DNA from: Clostridia bacterium
Lineage (GTDB): Bacteria > Bacillota > Clostridia > Oscillospirales > Acutalibacteraceae
Length of the DNA stretch: 64,000 nucleotides
Assembly: GCA_017465505.1 (NCBI GenBank)
Contig: JAFTWB010000024.1
Span: forward strand, 174,733 to 238,732
Direction of reading: 5' to 3'
The position numbers and the translations under genes are program-made. Below are positions 22,104 through 31,170 of this stretch, piece after piece. Under the pieces are notes generated by a model. The model had not been told where the DNA came from. It did not search any database and saw nothing but the letters and a program-made list of their open reading frames with translations. Every line of letters starts with the position of its first letter. The first letter of the stretch is position 1.

Positions 22104-22774
22104 TTTTTATTCTCCTTTGCGTGTTTGGGATTTTTACCCAGAGTAATAAGCAGGTTTTCAGCCTCAACGCCGTGCTCGGCAATAACCATAACCGCCTTTG
22201 TGATTTTGATATTTGCCAGTATAGAAGCGTCAATGGAAGAATCAGCTCCGTCGCTGAAATCTGCATTTAAGTTTATATTATATTTTTTCACATCATAGGC
22301 ATTGCTTACAACAGCACCCACAATGGGATAAATAACAGAGTTTGCGTAGCCGTAGATAATCGCCGTATCGGCGGCGTCCTCGCCTACTATGTTCATATTT
22401 ACAGTTAAGTCTTTGATGGTTGCCACCTGAATAAAGCTTTTCAGAAGATTCCAGGTGTTCTGAATACTGAGCTTTAGCACCTCAAGAAAGCCGCTTACGC
22501 CTTTATTTTCAAGGATACCTTCCAGAGTTGCGTCCTCGTCGTATTTAAGCTCCTTGCCTTTTTTTAGGAGCTTTTCTTCCTTCAGGTACTTGTTGGACTC
22601 CTCATCAGGCAATAGCACATATTTAAACCAAAGATAATGTACCGAAAGCCTTACTTTATTGTCCGAGTCGCTGAAAGAAGCTTTTATCACAAGGGGTACA
22701 TTCAGAAGCCCCACAATCAGGGCGATAAAGGCGATTACCCCTAAAACTATATATAATGCTGTCAAGGTAATCAC
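22100..22774 (-). CDS. DUF2953 domain membrane-associated protein
   Basis: 224 residues: one N-terminal membrane span (ALYIVLGVIAFIALIVGLL), then a beta-strand-rich body, LSVHYLWFKYVLLPDEE, a helical middle and the motif AIIYGYANSVIYPIVGAV. This combination next to ytfJ is typical of DUF2953 proteins, which are conserved beside ytfJ in spore-formers. The molecular role is unknown. Four-base overlap with ytfJ. Confidence 0.75.
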   Translation of the reverse strand: MITLTALYIVLGVIAFIALIVGLLNVPLVIKASFSDSDNKVRLSVHYLWFKYVLLPDEESNKYLKEEKLLKKGKELKYDEDATLEGILENKGVSGFLEVLKLSIQNTWNLLKSFIQVATIKDLTVNMNIVGEDAADTAIIYGYANSVIYPIVGAVVSNAYDVKKYNINLNADFSDGADSSIDASILANIKITKAVMVIAEHGVEAENLLITLGKNPKHAKENKK

Positions 22775-22784
22775 ACTCCATAAA

Positions 22785-23429
22785 TTACTGAGCGGTAGCT
22801 TCCTCTATAATCTCCTCAGCAGTGGCAGTTATAACCTCATCATTTTCAGGTGTGTCAAAAATGCTGAGCTGACCGTCATTCTCTGTCTTCTCCTGACTTT
22901 CTTCGCCCTGCTCACCTGTTTTTTCCGGAGGCTCGGGTAAATCGTCAAGACTACTTAGAGAGAAGCACCTGAGAAAATTCTCCGTAGTGCCGTAAATAAG
23001 AGGTCTGCCGGGAAGCTCAAGTCTGCCTTTTTCTTCAATAAGGTCCTTGGTTGTAAGGCTTCCGATAACGCCAGAGCAGTCAACACCTCTGACCTGCTCT
23101 ACAAAAGCCTTTGTAACAGGCTGGTTATAAGCAATAACTGCCAACACCTCAAGAGCCGCCTGAGAAAGAGGTGCGTTTCGCCTTAAATCCATAACTGTGC
23201 GGATTTCCTTGGCATATTCCTTCACGCTTACCATCTGATAAGCATTTTCAAGCTTTATGATTGTTATACCACGCTGAGCGGCGATATATTCAGCCATAAG
23301 CTCATCTGTAAGCTTTTCGGCTTCTTTTTTTGTAAGCTCCAAAGCTGCCGCAATTCGCTCTACGGTAACAGAATCTCCGCTGGCAAAAAGGATTGCCTCT
23401 ATTGCACATTTAAAATTTCTTTCGCTCAT
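22785..23429 (-). CDS. scpB: Segregation and condensation protein B
   Basis: 214 residues. Two winged-helix domains: IEAILFASGDSVTVERIAAAL at the start and LAVIAYNQPVTKAFVEQVRGVDCSGVIGSL in the middle, then RPLIYGTTENFLRCFSLSSLDDLP. ScpB dimers bind ScpA in the SMC condensin complex that compacts and segregates chromosomes. The Glu-rich tail after residue 165 is probably disordered. Overlaps scpA by four bases. Confidence 0.95.
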   Translation of the reverse strand: MSERNFKCAIEAILFASGDSVTVERIAAALELTKKEAEKLTDELMAEYIAAQRGITIIKLENAYQMVSVKEYAKEIRTVMDLRRNAPLSQAALEVLAVIAYNQPVTKAFVEQVRGVDCSGVIGSLTTKDLIEEKGRLELPGRPLIYGTTENFLRCFSLSSLDDLPEPPEKTGEQGEESQEKTENDGQLSIFDTPENDEVITATAEEIIEEATAQ

Positions 23430-24166
23430 CTTTTCTTCTCCTCCAACATTCTCACAACGGCGGTATCGCCATCGCCGTCAACCACAACCCTTTTACCCTT
23501 TACAAGCTCTAAAACTGCCAGGAAGGTTGCCACCAAGTCGCTTTTGCCGTCACAAGCGTCAAAAAGCGAGGAATAGCTGACGTTTTTCTTATGCCAGAGG
23601 CGACGCATAACACGGATAATTCTGGAGTTAACGGAGATAATCTTCCTCTCCACAATACCCGAAAATGCCTCTTTTGGCGGAGGAAGCTTTCTCTTTCCTC
23701 TGCCTACGGCAGTTGTATAGGCCTTGGCAATATCCATTGGCGGATGAATACGGTTGTAGGTCAGGTCGTACTCCACAGGAGAAGGCTGACGCACAAAGGT
23801 GTCAAAGCTGACAAGTGTAGCCAGCTTAGCTGCGGCTTCACGGCACTGCTGGTATTCAATAAGCTGACCCTGAAGCTCTCTTTTAAGCTCCTGAGCTTCT
23901 TCCTCGTACTTAGGCAAAAGCATAACGGACTTGATATAAACAAGACGTGACGCCATCTCAAGAAACTCGGAAGAAATGTCCATATCAAGCTCTTCCATTT
24001 TGCCAATCTGCTCAAGATACTGGTCTAAAAGCAAGGAAATCTTGATGTCGTAAATATCTATTTTGTTCTTGGAAATAAGAAGCAACAGCAAATCAAGAGG
24101 ACCTTCAAAGGCGTCTAATTTGTAATTAAGCTGTGCAGATGTATCACCCAAAAAGGTCACCTCCAA
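23426..24166 (-). CDS. scpA: Segregation and condensation protein A (kleisin)
   Basis: 246 residues. YKLDAFEGPLDLLLLLISKNKIDIYDIKI is the N-terminal kleisin segment that binds the SMC neck; FLEMASRLVYIKSVMLLP follows. The C-terminal winged helix (VSYSSLFDACDGKSDLVATFLAVLELVKGKRV) contacts the SMC head. Together with ScpB and SMC it forms condensin. It follows the membrane protease gene by 6 bases. Confidence 0.95.
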   Translation of the reverse strand: MEVTFLGDTSAQLNYKLDAFEGPLDLLLLLISKNKIDIYDIKISLLLDQYLEQIGKMEELDMDISSEFLEMASRLVYIKSVMLLPKYEEEAQELKRELQGQLIEYQQCREAAAKLATLVSFDTFVRQPSPVEYDLTYNRIHPPMDIAKAYTTAVGRGKRKLPPPKEAFSGIVERKIISVNSRIIRVMRRLWHKKNVSYSSLFDACDGKSDLVATFLAVLELVKGKRVVVDGDGDTAVVRMLEEKKR

Positions 24167-24172
24167 ATTTTT

Positions 24173-24862
24173 TTAGCCCAGACCAAAAAGCCACAGGCAG
24201 GCAGGGTTATAAAGAAGACAAAGCTTCATAAAGAAATCATTGAACAAATCAAGGATACCCGAGCGTGAGAAAAGGAAAATTGCAGCATAAATAAGGATAA
24301 AGGAATAACGCTCAAGCTTATACATAAAGTTTACAGCTTTGTCGGGTAAAAATGCGTATAAAATCTTACTGCCGTCAAGAGGCGGAAAAGGGATAAGGTT
24401 AAACACCGCCAAAGACACGTTTATGGCAAGGAAGTTCAAAAGGAAAATAACAAAGTAATATCCAAACTCGCTTGAGAGAATCTCGGGCTTAAAATTGATA
24501 ATACCCACCAGAGAAACACCGGCTAGAAAGCCGCAGGCAAGGTTTGAAAGAGGGCCAGCCAAAGCTGAAAGAGCCATACCAACCTTAGGGTTTTTGAAGT
24601 TTCTGGGGTCTATGGGAACAGGTCTTGCCCAGCCGAAGCCGAAAAGCAAAAGACAAAGTGCACCCAGAGGGTCAACGTGAGCAAGGGGGTTGAAGGTAAG
24701 CCTTCCTCTGTATTTAATTGCCTTATCGCCCAAAAGATACGCCGCACCTGCGTGGGCGAATTCGTGAATAGGCAGAATCAGAAACACAACAAAAAGTATT
24801 GCAAGAATCTGCACAAGGGCACTTTCCAAAGAAAGGGAGCCTCTGAGAAGCTGAAACAACAT
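24173..24862 (-). CDS. Site-2 protease family (M50) membrane protein
   Basis: 229 residues with about five membrane segments. The zinc site HEFAH is at residues 33-37 within LILPIHEFAHAGAAYLLGD, and the second motif NLIPFPPLDGSKIL supplies the Asp ligand. It belongs to the short, PDZ-less YwhC-like group of rhomboid-like intramembrane metalloproteases, commonly upstream of scpA in Firmicutes. Substrate unknown. Leads the scpA-rluB operon. Confidence 0.9.
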   Translation of the reverse strand: MLFQLLRGSLSLESALVQILAILFVVFLILPIHEFAHAGAAYLLGDKAIKYRGRLTFNPLAHVDPLGALCLLLFGFGWARPVPIDPRNFKNPKVGMALSALAGPLSNLACGFLAGVSLVGIINFKPEILSSEFGYYFVIFLLNFLAINVSLAVFNLIPFPPLDGSKILYAFLPDKAVNFMYKLERYSFILIYAAIFLFSRSGILDLFNDFFMKLCLLYNPACLWLFGLG

Positions 24863-24939
24863 AAAATATCACCTTCAAAAGTTTTAAAGCAATGGGCAAA
24901 TACTACCCGATTTTAGAGTAAATAAACTATTACAGAGTA

Positions 24940-24968
24940 ATTATATAATAAACCTTTGAAAAAAACAA
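24940..24968 (-). promoter_or_regulatory. Promoter of the M50-scpA-scpB operon
   Basis: TTGTTT, 17-base spacer, TATAAT on the minus strand. It lies back to back with the rpmB promoter. Confidence 0.6.
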
Positions 24969-24988
24969 GAAAACTTTTTGAAAAACAC

Positions 24989-25017
24989 TTGCATTTTATT
25001 TTATTTTCTGCTATTAT
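24989..25017 (+). promoter_or_regulatory. rpmB promoter
   Basis: TTGCAT, 17-base spacer, TATTAT with an extended TGC just upstream. Confidence 0.72.
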
Positions 25018-25063
25018 AACAGAGTTACAAAAGAAATTATGCCTTTTAAGGAGGTGCAAACGC

Positions 25064-25252
25064 ATGGCAAAATGTGATTTCTGTGGTAAAGATGTTAAAT
25101 TCGGCATCAAGGTTTCCCACTCACACAGACGCTCAAACAGAACTTGGAAGCCCAATGTTCAGAGGGTAAAGGCAATCGTTGACGGTTCTCCCAAGCACGT
25201 TTATGCTTGCACCCGTTGCTTGCGTTCAGGCAAGGTACAGAGAGCTATCTAA
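25064..25252 (+). CDS. rpmB: 50S ribosomal protein bL28
   Basis: 62 residues from the ATG at 25064, which has AAGGAGGTG nine bases upstream; the longer open frame from 24956 runs through the promoter. The sequence starts AKCDFCGKDVKFG and ends CTRCLRSGKVQRAI, so both CxxC pairs of the zinc-binding form are intact. The zinc-free form that many bacteria use under zinc limitation is not in the window. Transcribed alone. Confidence 0.96.
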   Translation: MAKCDFCGKDVKFGIKVSHSHRRSNRTWKPNVQRVKAIVDGSPKHVYACTRCLRSGKVQRAI

Positions 25253-25264
25253 TCATTAAAAAAA

Positions 25265-25292
25265 GCTTCGGCTTCTTTCGGGAAGCTGAAGC
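25265..25292. repeat. Hairpin after rpmB
   Basis: AGCTTCGGCTTC/GGAAGCTGAAGC inverted repeat without T-run, between rpmB and its main terminator. Confidence 0.45.
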
Positions 25293-25312
25293 AACTATGA
25301 TTACAAACTCAG

Positions 25313-25342
25313 CCGAAAGCTATAAAGCTTTCGGTTTTTTTG
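25313..25342 (+). terminator. rpmB terminator
   Basis: Stem CCGAAAGC/GCTTTCGG with TATAAA loop and a run of eight T. Confidence 0.88.
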
Positions 25343-25449
25343 TTATCGTTGGCGATTCCGCCTTTATATAACTTCTATATAACCGAAACCCAGCTTAACG
25401 GCGGGATTTTAAGTTTGTTTATATTAAAATGCACCCAATGTGTGCCACC

Positions 25450-25533
25450 TTCACGTTTGCGTAGCAAATACTTCATAACGCAGTTACTTCATACGCCAAG
25501 GGGGTACTTCATTTGCCGCAAGGTAAACTTCAT
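25450..25533. repeat. Array of short hairpins with ACTTCAT linkers
   Basis: Four copies of ACTTCAT at 25470, 25486, 25506 and 25527, spaced 16-21 bases, separated by short semi-palindromic pieces such as TTTGCGTAGCAAA and TTGCCGCAAGGTAA. Organised like the AGTGATATT arrays but with a different linker. Nothing else is seen in the gap 25343-25535. Confidence 0.65.
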
Positions 25534-25535
25534 TA

Positions 25536-25566
25536 AAAAGCCGAGGATTTTTCAATCCTCGGCTTT
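25536..25566 (-). terminator. alaS terminator
   Basis: Stem AAAAGCCGAGGATT/AATCCTCGGCTTTT with T-run on the minus strand. Confidence 0.9.
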
Positions 25567-25578
25567 TATCATAATATA

Positions 25579-28209
25579 TTATGCTAATTTTTCTTTAACA
25601 GTATTTACAAATGCAGCGAGAGCCTCATCCACCTTTGAAGCGTCCTTACCGCCTGCCATAGCCATATCGGGCTTACCGCCGCCGTTACCGCCTGTGAGCT
25701 GAGCTGCTGCCTTAACAAGCTCGCCTGCCTTTATGCCCTTTGCGATTACGTCCTTACCAATTGCACAGGCAAAGGTAAGCTTTGCGCCATTTACACTTGC
25801 AAGTAAAACAGCGCTGGACTGAGACTTGTCGGTTACTCTCTGGCACATTGTCTTGAGCATTTCGCCTTCAACGCCTTCAAATTTCTCTGTGAGAACTTTA
25901 ACACCGCCTATAACCTGAGCCTCATCAATGAGAGAATCCATCTGGTAAGCAACCATCTTCTGCTCAAGCTCTGATATCTTCTTGTCCTTTGCCTTAATAT
26001 CCTCGGCAATTCGCTCACAGCTTGCAGCCAAATCGTTTGCAGAGTTAATCTTAAGTGCTGCTGCACTTCTTGCAAGCTCAAACATAGTATTTTCAAGCAT
26101 TCTGAGAACGCCTCTGCCTGTTACTGCGTCAATTCTTCTTACACCTGCGGCAACAGAGCCTTCCTGACGGATTTTAAAGAGGCAAAGCTTTGCAGTATTG
26201 TCAACGTGAGTACCGCCGCAAAGCTCAACGGAGAAGTCCCCTGCCTTAACAACGCGTACTACGTCACCGTATTTTTCACCAAAGAGTGCCATAGCACCCA
26301 TTTTCTTAGCCTCTGCAATAGGCATTTCGGTGGAGGTAACATCATAAGCCTTGAAGATTTCTTCGTTAACCATAGACTCAACATCTGCAAGCTCTTTTGC
26401 TGTAAGAGCAGAGAAGTGTGTAAAGTCAAATCTTACAGAGCCCTCTGTTACCAGCTGGCCTGCCTGCTCAACGTGATTTCCAAGAACCTTTCTCAAAGCT
26501 GCCTGTAAAAGGTGAGCGGCTGTGTGGTTACGCATAATGGAAGCTCTGCGTTCTTTATCAATGATAGCCTTTGCGCAATCATCAACTGCAAAGCTGCCCT
26601 TCTTTACAACACCTGTATGCATAAAGATACCTGCAGGGTCTTTGGTAGTATTTGTTACTTCAAACTCGGTTTCGCCGATAAGGATAACACCTGTGTCGCC
26701 TACCTGTCCGCCGCTCTCTGCGTAGAAAGGTGTTTTATCGAGAACAACAATTGCCTTATCGCCTTCAGCGGCAGCATTCTCACGCTCACCGTTTACTACT
26801 AAAGCCAGGATTTTTGCGTCACATTCATCTTCTGTGTAACCCACAAACTGTGTAGCAGAAACATCTGCAAGGTCGACGCTTTCGGAAAGCCAAGCGTCTG
26901 CGCCTGCGTCTTTTCTTGCGTCCCTTGAACGTCTTTTCTGCTCTGCAAGGAGCTCATAGAAACGTTCTGTATCAACCTTAATGCCTTTTTCTGCAAGAAT
27001 TTCTTTTGTAAGGTCAACAGGGAAACCAAAAGTATCGTTGAGCTTGAAGGTATCTTCACCTGAGAGAGTCTTGATATCGCCCTTTGTAATGATATCATCA
27101 AGCATTGCAAGACCCTGCTCAATTGTCTTTGCGAAGTTATCCTCTTCAACTCTGATGAGCTTTTTAATAAACTCTTCTTTCTCCTTAAGCTCGGGGTAAG
27201 CACTTTCGTTTTCCTTGATAACTGTGGAGCAGATTTCAGAAAGGAAAGGCTTGTTGTAGCCTAAGAGTCTGCCGTGACGGGCAGCACGTCTTAAAAGTCT
27301 TCTTAAAACGTAGCCTCTGCCTTCGTTTGAAGGCATAACGCCATCACCAATCATAAAGGTAGTACTTCGGATATGGTCAGTAATAACACGGAGGGAAATA
27401 TCCTTGCTTGGGTCTTCGCCGTATTTAACACCTGTAACCGCACTGATGTGCTTCATAATATTCTGAACTGTGTCAACAAGGAAAAGGTTGTCCACACCCT
27501 GCATTACACAAGCAAGACGCTCAAGACCCATACCTGTGTCGATGTTGGGGTGCTCAAGGGGTGTGTAGTTGCCGTTTCCGTCGCTTTCAAACTGAGTGAA
27601 AACAAGGTTCCATACTTCTACAAAGCGGTCACACTCACAGCCTACCTTACAGTCAGGAGAGCCACAACCCTTCTCCTCGCCTCTGTCAAAGTAAATCTCA
27701 GAGCAGGGGCCGCAAGGACCTGAGCCGTGCTCCCAGAAGTTATCCTCTTTGCCCATACGAACCATATGAGAGGGGTCAACGCCACGCTCTTTTGTCCAGA
27801 TGTCGTAAGCCTCGTCGTCATCCTGATAAACGGAAACGTAAAGAAGCTCCTTGGGCATTTTGAGAACCTCTGTGAAGAACTCCCAAGCCCACTCTGTAGC
27901 CTCTCTCTTAAAGTAGTCACCAAAAGAGAAGTTACCAAGCATTTCGAAGTATGTACCGTGACGTGCGGTAATACCAACACGCTCAATATCAGGTGTACGG
28001 ATACACTTCTGGCAAGTTGTAACTCTTGTTCTGGGAGGAGTAACCTCACCTGTAAAATATTTTTTCATAGGTGCCATACCGCTGTTGATAAGCAGCAGGC
28101 TGTTGTCATCTTTGGGAATAAGAGGGAAGCTCTGAAGTCTTAAGCAGCCTTTGCTTTCCATAAACTTCAAAAAGCTTTCTCTTAATTCGTTAACGCCCAT
28201 CCATTCCAT
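25579..28209 (-). CDS. alaS: Alanyl-tRNA synthetase
   Basis: 876 residues, full length. N-terminal class II catalytic domain (FLKFMESKGC, LLINSGMAPMKKYFTG, RHGTYFEMLGNFSFGDYFK), a tRNA-recognition helical domain, the editing domain with HTAAHLLQAALRKVLG and CGGTHVDNT zinc ligands, and the C-terminal C-Ala domain ending in a Gly-rich GGNGGGKPDMAMAGG. It charges tRNA-Ala and deacylates Ser/Gly-tRNA-Ala. Its transcript begins with a T-box leader (28252-28490), so expression rises when tRNA-Ala is uncharged. AAGGAAG is six bases upstream of the ATG. Confidence 0.97.
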   Translation of the reverse strand: MEWMGVNELRESFLKFMESKGCLRLQSFPLIPKDDNSLLLINSGMAPMKKYFTGEVTPPRTRVTTCQKCIRTPDIERVGITARHGTYFEMLGNFSFGDYFKREATEWAWEFFTEVLKMPKELLYVSVYQDDDEAYDIWTKERGVDPSHMVRMGKEDNFWEHGSGPCGPCSEIYFDRGEEKGCGSPDCKVGCECDRFVEVWNLVFTQFESDGNGNYTPLEHPNIDTGMGLERLACVMQGVDNLFLVDTVQNIMKHISAVTGVKYGEDPSKDISLRVITDHIRSTTFMIGDGVMPSNEGRGYVLRRLLRRAARHGRLLGYNKPFLSEICSTVIKENESAYPELKEKEEFIKKLIRVEEDNFAKTIEQGLAMLDDIITKGDIKTLSGEDTFKLNDTFGFPVDLTKEILAEKGIKVDTERFYELLAEQKRRSRDARKDAGADAWLSESVDLADVSATQFVGYTEDECDAKILALVVNGERENAAAEGDKAIVVLDKTPFYAESGGQVGDTGVILIGETEFEVTNTTKDPAGIFMHTGVVKKGSFAVDDCAKAIIDKERRASIMRNHTAAHLLQAALRKVLGNHVEQAGQLVTEGSVRFDFTHFSALTAKELADVESMVNEEIFKAYDVTSTEMPIAEAKKMGAMALFGEKYGDVVRVVKAGDFSVELCGGTHVDNTAKLCLFKIRQEGSVAAGVRRIDAVTGRGVLRMLENTMFELARSAAALKINSANDLAASCERIAEDIKAKDKKISELEQKMVAYQMDSLIDEAQVIGGVKVLTEKFEGVEGEMLKTMCQRVTDKSQSSAVLLASVNGAKLTFACAIGKDVIAKGIKAGELVKAAAQLTGGNGGGKPDMAMAGGKDASKVDEALAAFVNTVKEKLA

Positions 28210-28251
28210 AGTGAACTTCCTTTCTATATGCTATATTTCTGTTTTAGAATA

Positions 28252-28490
28252 ATAAAAAAGCCTTTGTCCCTTAAAACAGGGACAAAAGCTTAAACTTCTG
28301 CGGTACCACCCCGATTGGCAAGCTAAAAAAAGCTCACCCTCTCAAGATTCCTTAACGCGGAAAACGCCCCATTCATCACAGGGAGCTCAGGGCTGGCTGT
28401 TAAGTTTACCTTAAGGTACATTTCAGCAAGCTGTACCCTCTCTGAGTAAGGCAAAGGTTAACTCGACCCGTCAACGCCATAATGTATTAA
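28252..28490 (-). promoter_or_regulatory. T-box leader of alaS
   Basis: On the minus strand the antiterminator carries the T-box core GGTGGTACCGC (complement about 28300-28311), which pairs with the uncharged tRNA acceptor end. It is followed by a terminator with stem TTTGTCCCT/AGGGACAAA and a T-run (28253-28275). Upstream, a long stem-I region contains the AGAGAGGGTAC-type segment. A GCT within GAGCTC near 28384-28386 could be the alanine specifier, but I could not align the specifier loop with certainty. Confidence 0.9.
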
Positions 28491-28510
28491 AACACAAATT
28501 TCCTTTATTG

Positions 28511-29740
28511 TCAATGCTTTTTGACTCTCAGCATTGAGCCTTGAGGAATATTTTTGTCAGTTGTAAGAGTTAATCTCTCCATAGGATGAGGTGTACTCTC
28601 CACCCTCTCCCCTTTTTCGTTTACAAGGGAGATAGCTTTTGTTTCAAAGGCATAGCCCGAAGGAGGAAGAACATCCAGAGTATCGCCTACGAAAAATTTA
28701 TTTCTCTGAGTTATAACACTCTCAAGCTCATTTGACTCCTCACAGAAAGCAACCAAATCGTAATGACGGATATAACCGCCGCTCTCAGTGTTTTGACCGG
28801 GCTCTGTGCCGAAATAAAAACCTGTGCTGTACGCACGGTGGCTGATTTTCTCCAGCTCTTCCTTAATCCAGGGGCTGAGCTTATAATCCTCGCCTTTATA
28901 CGCCAGGTACTCGTCCACCGCCTTACGGTAAGCATTTGTGGCAACAGCGGTATAGTAAGCGGTTTTTGCTCTGCCTTCGATTTTAAGGCTGCTTACTCCT
29001 GCCTTAATAAGCTCAGGGATATGCTCAATCATACACATATCCTTGGAGTTATAAAGATAAGTGCCGCCGTTTTCCTCTTCAACAGGAAAGAACTGACCCT
29101 CTCGGTTTTCTTCATAAAGATGATACTTCCATCTGCAAGGCTGAGCACAGTCGCCACGATTTGCGTCCCTGCCTGTAAGATAGCTGGAAATAAGACATCT
29201 GCCTGAGAAAGACACACACATAGCACCGTGAACAAAGCACTCAATTTCAAGGTCCTTGGGAGTTTTTGCTCTGATTGCGGCAATTTCCTCAAGGCTAAGC
29301 TCTCTGGCAAGCACAACTCTCTCGGCACCCATATTGTAAAATGCCTTTGCACTTTCGTGATTTACAATACCTGCCTGAGTTGAGATGTGACGTGCCACCT
29401 TGGGAGCGTACTTTTTGGCAAGCTCGAAAACTCCCAAATCGGCAATAATAAAGGCGTCTACCCCAACGCTTTCAGCATACTGCAAAAACTGAGGCATTCT
29501 GTCAATCTGGTCATATCTGGGCAAGGTGTTGCAGGTAAGGTACAGCTTTTTGCCCATTGCGTGAACCTTTTGAGCCGCTTCTTTCAAGCCCTCTGCGTCA
29601 AAGTTTTTTGGAGATGTACGCATACCAAACTCGGTATACGCAAGGTACACTGCGTCTGCACCGAATCGCAGAGCCGCTTCAAGGGCTTCCATATCTCCTG
29701 CAGGAGATAAAACCTCTGTTATAAGTTTATTTTCATTCAT
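28511..29740 (-). CDS. U32 family peptidase / TrhP-like tRNA hydroxylation protein
   Basis: 409 residues. ITEVLSPAGDMEALEAALRFGADAVYLA opens a TIM barrel, and the U32 signature ECFVHGAMCVSFSGRCLISS with following GDCAQPCRW supplies the cysteines. A C-terminal barrel domain (FFVGDTLDVLPPSG) completes the long form. Members such as TrhP (YrrO/YegQ) are needed for 5-hydroxyuridine formation in tRNA anticodons; protease activity is doubtful. Its ATG overlaps the mltG stop by one base. Confidence 0.88.
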   Translation of the reverse strand: MNENKLITEVLSPAGDMEALEAALRFGADAVYLAYTEFGMRTSPKNFDAEGLKEAAQKVHAMGKKLYLTCNTLPRYDQIDRMPQFLQYAESVGVDAFIIADLGVFELAKKYAPKVARHISTQAGIVNHESAKAFYNMGAERVVLARELSLEEIAAIRAKTPKDLEIECFVHGAMCVSFSGRCLISSYLTGRDANRGDCAQPCRWKYHLYEENREGQFFPVEEENGGTYLYNSKDMCMIEHIPELIKAGVSSLKIEGRAKTAYYTAVATNAYRKAVDEYLAYKGEDYKLSPWIKEELEKISHRAYSTGFYFGTEPGQNTESGGYIRHYDLVAFCEESNELESVITQRNKFFVGDTLDVLPPSGYAFETKAISLVNEKGERVESTPHPMERLTLTTDKNIPQGSMLRVKKH

Positions 29741-31152
29741 CAGCTTAAACCTGCCGCCATAAGATTTGCCTGGTGCTGACTCATAGTTTCAGCATAGTAA
29801 GAGGTAACTGTGCCATCATCACTTGTGCCGTGGCAGAAGTAGAAATAGTTAGTAGAATTTGGGCAAACCGCAGCAGTAATTGCGTCTAAGCCTGCGGAAC
29901 AGATTGCACCGGGAGGCAAGCCCTCACTCTCGTAGGTTTCGTAAGCACTCTTAAAGGTTTCTCTCATATCCTCTGGGATTTCCTCGTAGGAGTGGTAAGG
30001 ATAAAAATGAGTAGAGTCCATACCAAGGGTATAAATATCCATAGATGCACCACGCTCAAGTCGATTATGGATAACAGAGCTTACGTTATACATATCTTCC
30101 TTATTCGCCGCCTCTCCCTGAACAATGGAAGCGATGTTTACAATATCATCAATTGTGGTATTGTTTCTTGCGGCGTAGTCCTGAATTGTCATCTTTTCGC
30201 TGTAACCTGCAAGCTCGTACTTGTCAACACATACCTTCTGATTGAAGTTGTTGAGGAAACGCTCAATTGTAAGAGCAGGGTCTTCATCAACGTAAAACTC
30301 GTAAGTATCGGGGAAAAGATAACCCTCAAGCTTATAGAGTCTGTCTTCCTTTGCCTCGATATCAGCAATAAAGGAGTAATCCTCGTCAAACTCTGAGCTG
30401 TTGCAAAGCTGTAAGAATTTTTCCTTATCTGCAGTTACACCTGCGTCATATAGCTTATCAGCAATGTCAACCACATTCATACCCTCGTTAAACTGGAGAG
30501 TAATAGTGGTCTGGCGGTTATCGATGTTTCTCAGGTAGTTTACAACGCCGAGATAGTCCTTGTTTGTGGCAACCTCGTAAACACCGGGCTCGATTTCGTC
30601 ATCCTTACCTGTAAGACCTAAAAACAGTGAGAAGAACATAGCAGAGTCCACCACGCCTTTAGCCTCAAGCTTTTTGGCGATATCCTCTGCGTCGTCACCC
30701 TTGGCGATAATGATATTTACCATTTCCTCGTCAGTGCGGTAAACGGCAAAAAGGTCGTTAAAGCCTGTAATAAAGAGCTCGGACACCACAGCAGAGAGGA
30801 TTATAATAAGCAAAAGCCAGGCAATGCGGAAAACTTTCTTGTTTCTTCCGGATTTAATTTTCTGAACCTTTTTGGCTTCTTTTTTCTCAGCTCTCAAAGC
30901 TTTCCTGGAGTCACGCTCAATCTGGGCACGGGTTGACTCGTTGCTGAAAGATGTAATCTCATTTGAATCCTCTGAAGCAGTACTTTTGACTGCTTGATTC
31001 TCGGAAGCCTTAGAGAAAACCTTTGTATCATCCTCAGCACCTTCACCGCTGTTGATGTTAAGCCTGAAACCCTCTGCCTTCTGGCGGCGGTAAAGCTCAA
31101 CCTGCTGATTGTTTTCGTTTTCAATTTTGTTGTTAGGATTCATTTCGCTCAT
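29740..31152 (-). CDS. mltG: Endolytic murein transglycosylase
   Basis: 470 residues. A cytoplasmic N-terminal region of about 120 residues rich in Lys/Glu/Ser, one membrane span (IAWLLLIIILSAVVSELF), a LysM-like region, then the YceG domain with LEGYLFPDTYEFY, SIVQGEAANKEDMYNVSSVIHNRL (catalytic Glu) and the C-terminal PNSTNYFYFC. MltG cuts nascent glycan strands and so sets their length. The N-terminal cytoplasmic tail is long and may interact with partners. Co-transcribed between the cyclo-ligase and U32 genes. Confidence 0.93.
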   Translation of the reverse strand: MSEMNPNNKIENENNQQVELYRRQKAEGFRLNINSGEGAEDDTKVFSKASENQAVKSTASEDSNEITSFSNESTRAQIERDSRKALRAEKKEAKKVQKIKSGRNKKVFRIAWLLLIIILSAVVSELFITGFNDLFAVYRTDEEMVNIIIAKGDDAEDIAKKLEAKGVVDSAMFFSLFLGLTGKDDEIEPGVYEVATNKDYLGVVNYLRNIDNRQTTITLQFNEGMNVVDIADKLYDAGVTADKEKFLQLCNSSEFDEDYSFIADIEAKEDRLYKLEGYLFPDTYEFYVDEDPALTIERFLNNFNQKVCVDKYELAGYSEKMTIQDYAARNNTTIDDIVNIASIVQGEAANKEDMYNVSSVIHNRLERGASMDIYTLGMDSTHFYPYHSYEEIPEDMRETFKSAYETYESEGLPPGAICSAGLDAITAAVCPNSTNYFYFCHGTSDDGTVTSYYAETMSQHQANLMAAGLS

Positions 31153-31170
31153 AGCTACTGTCCTTTCCTG

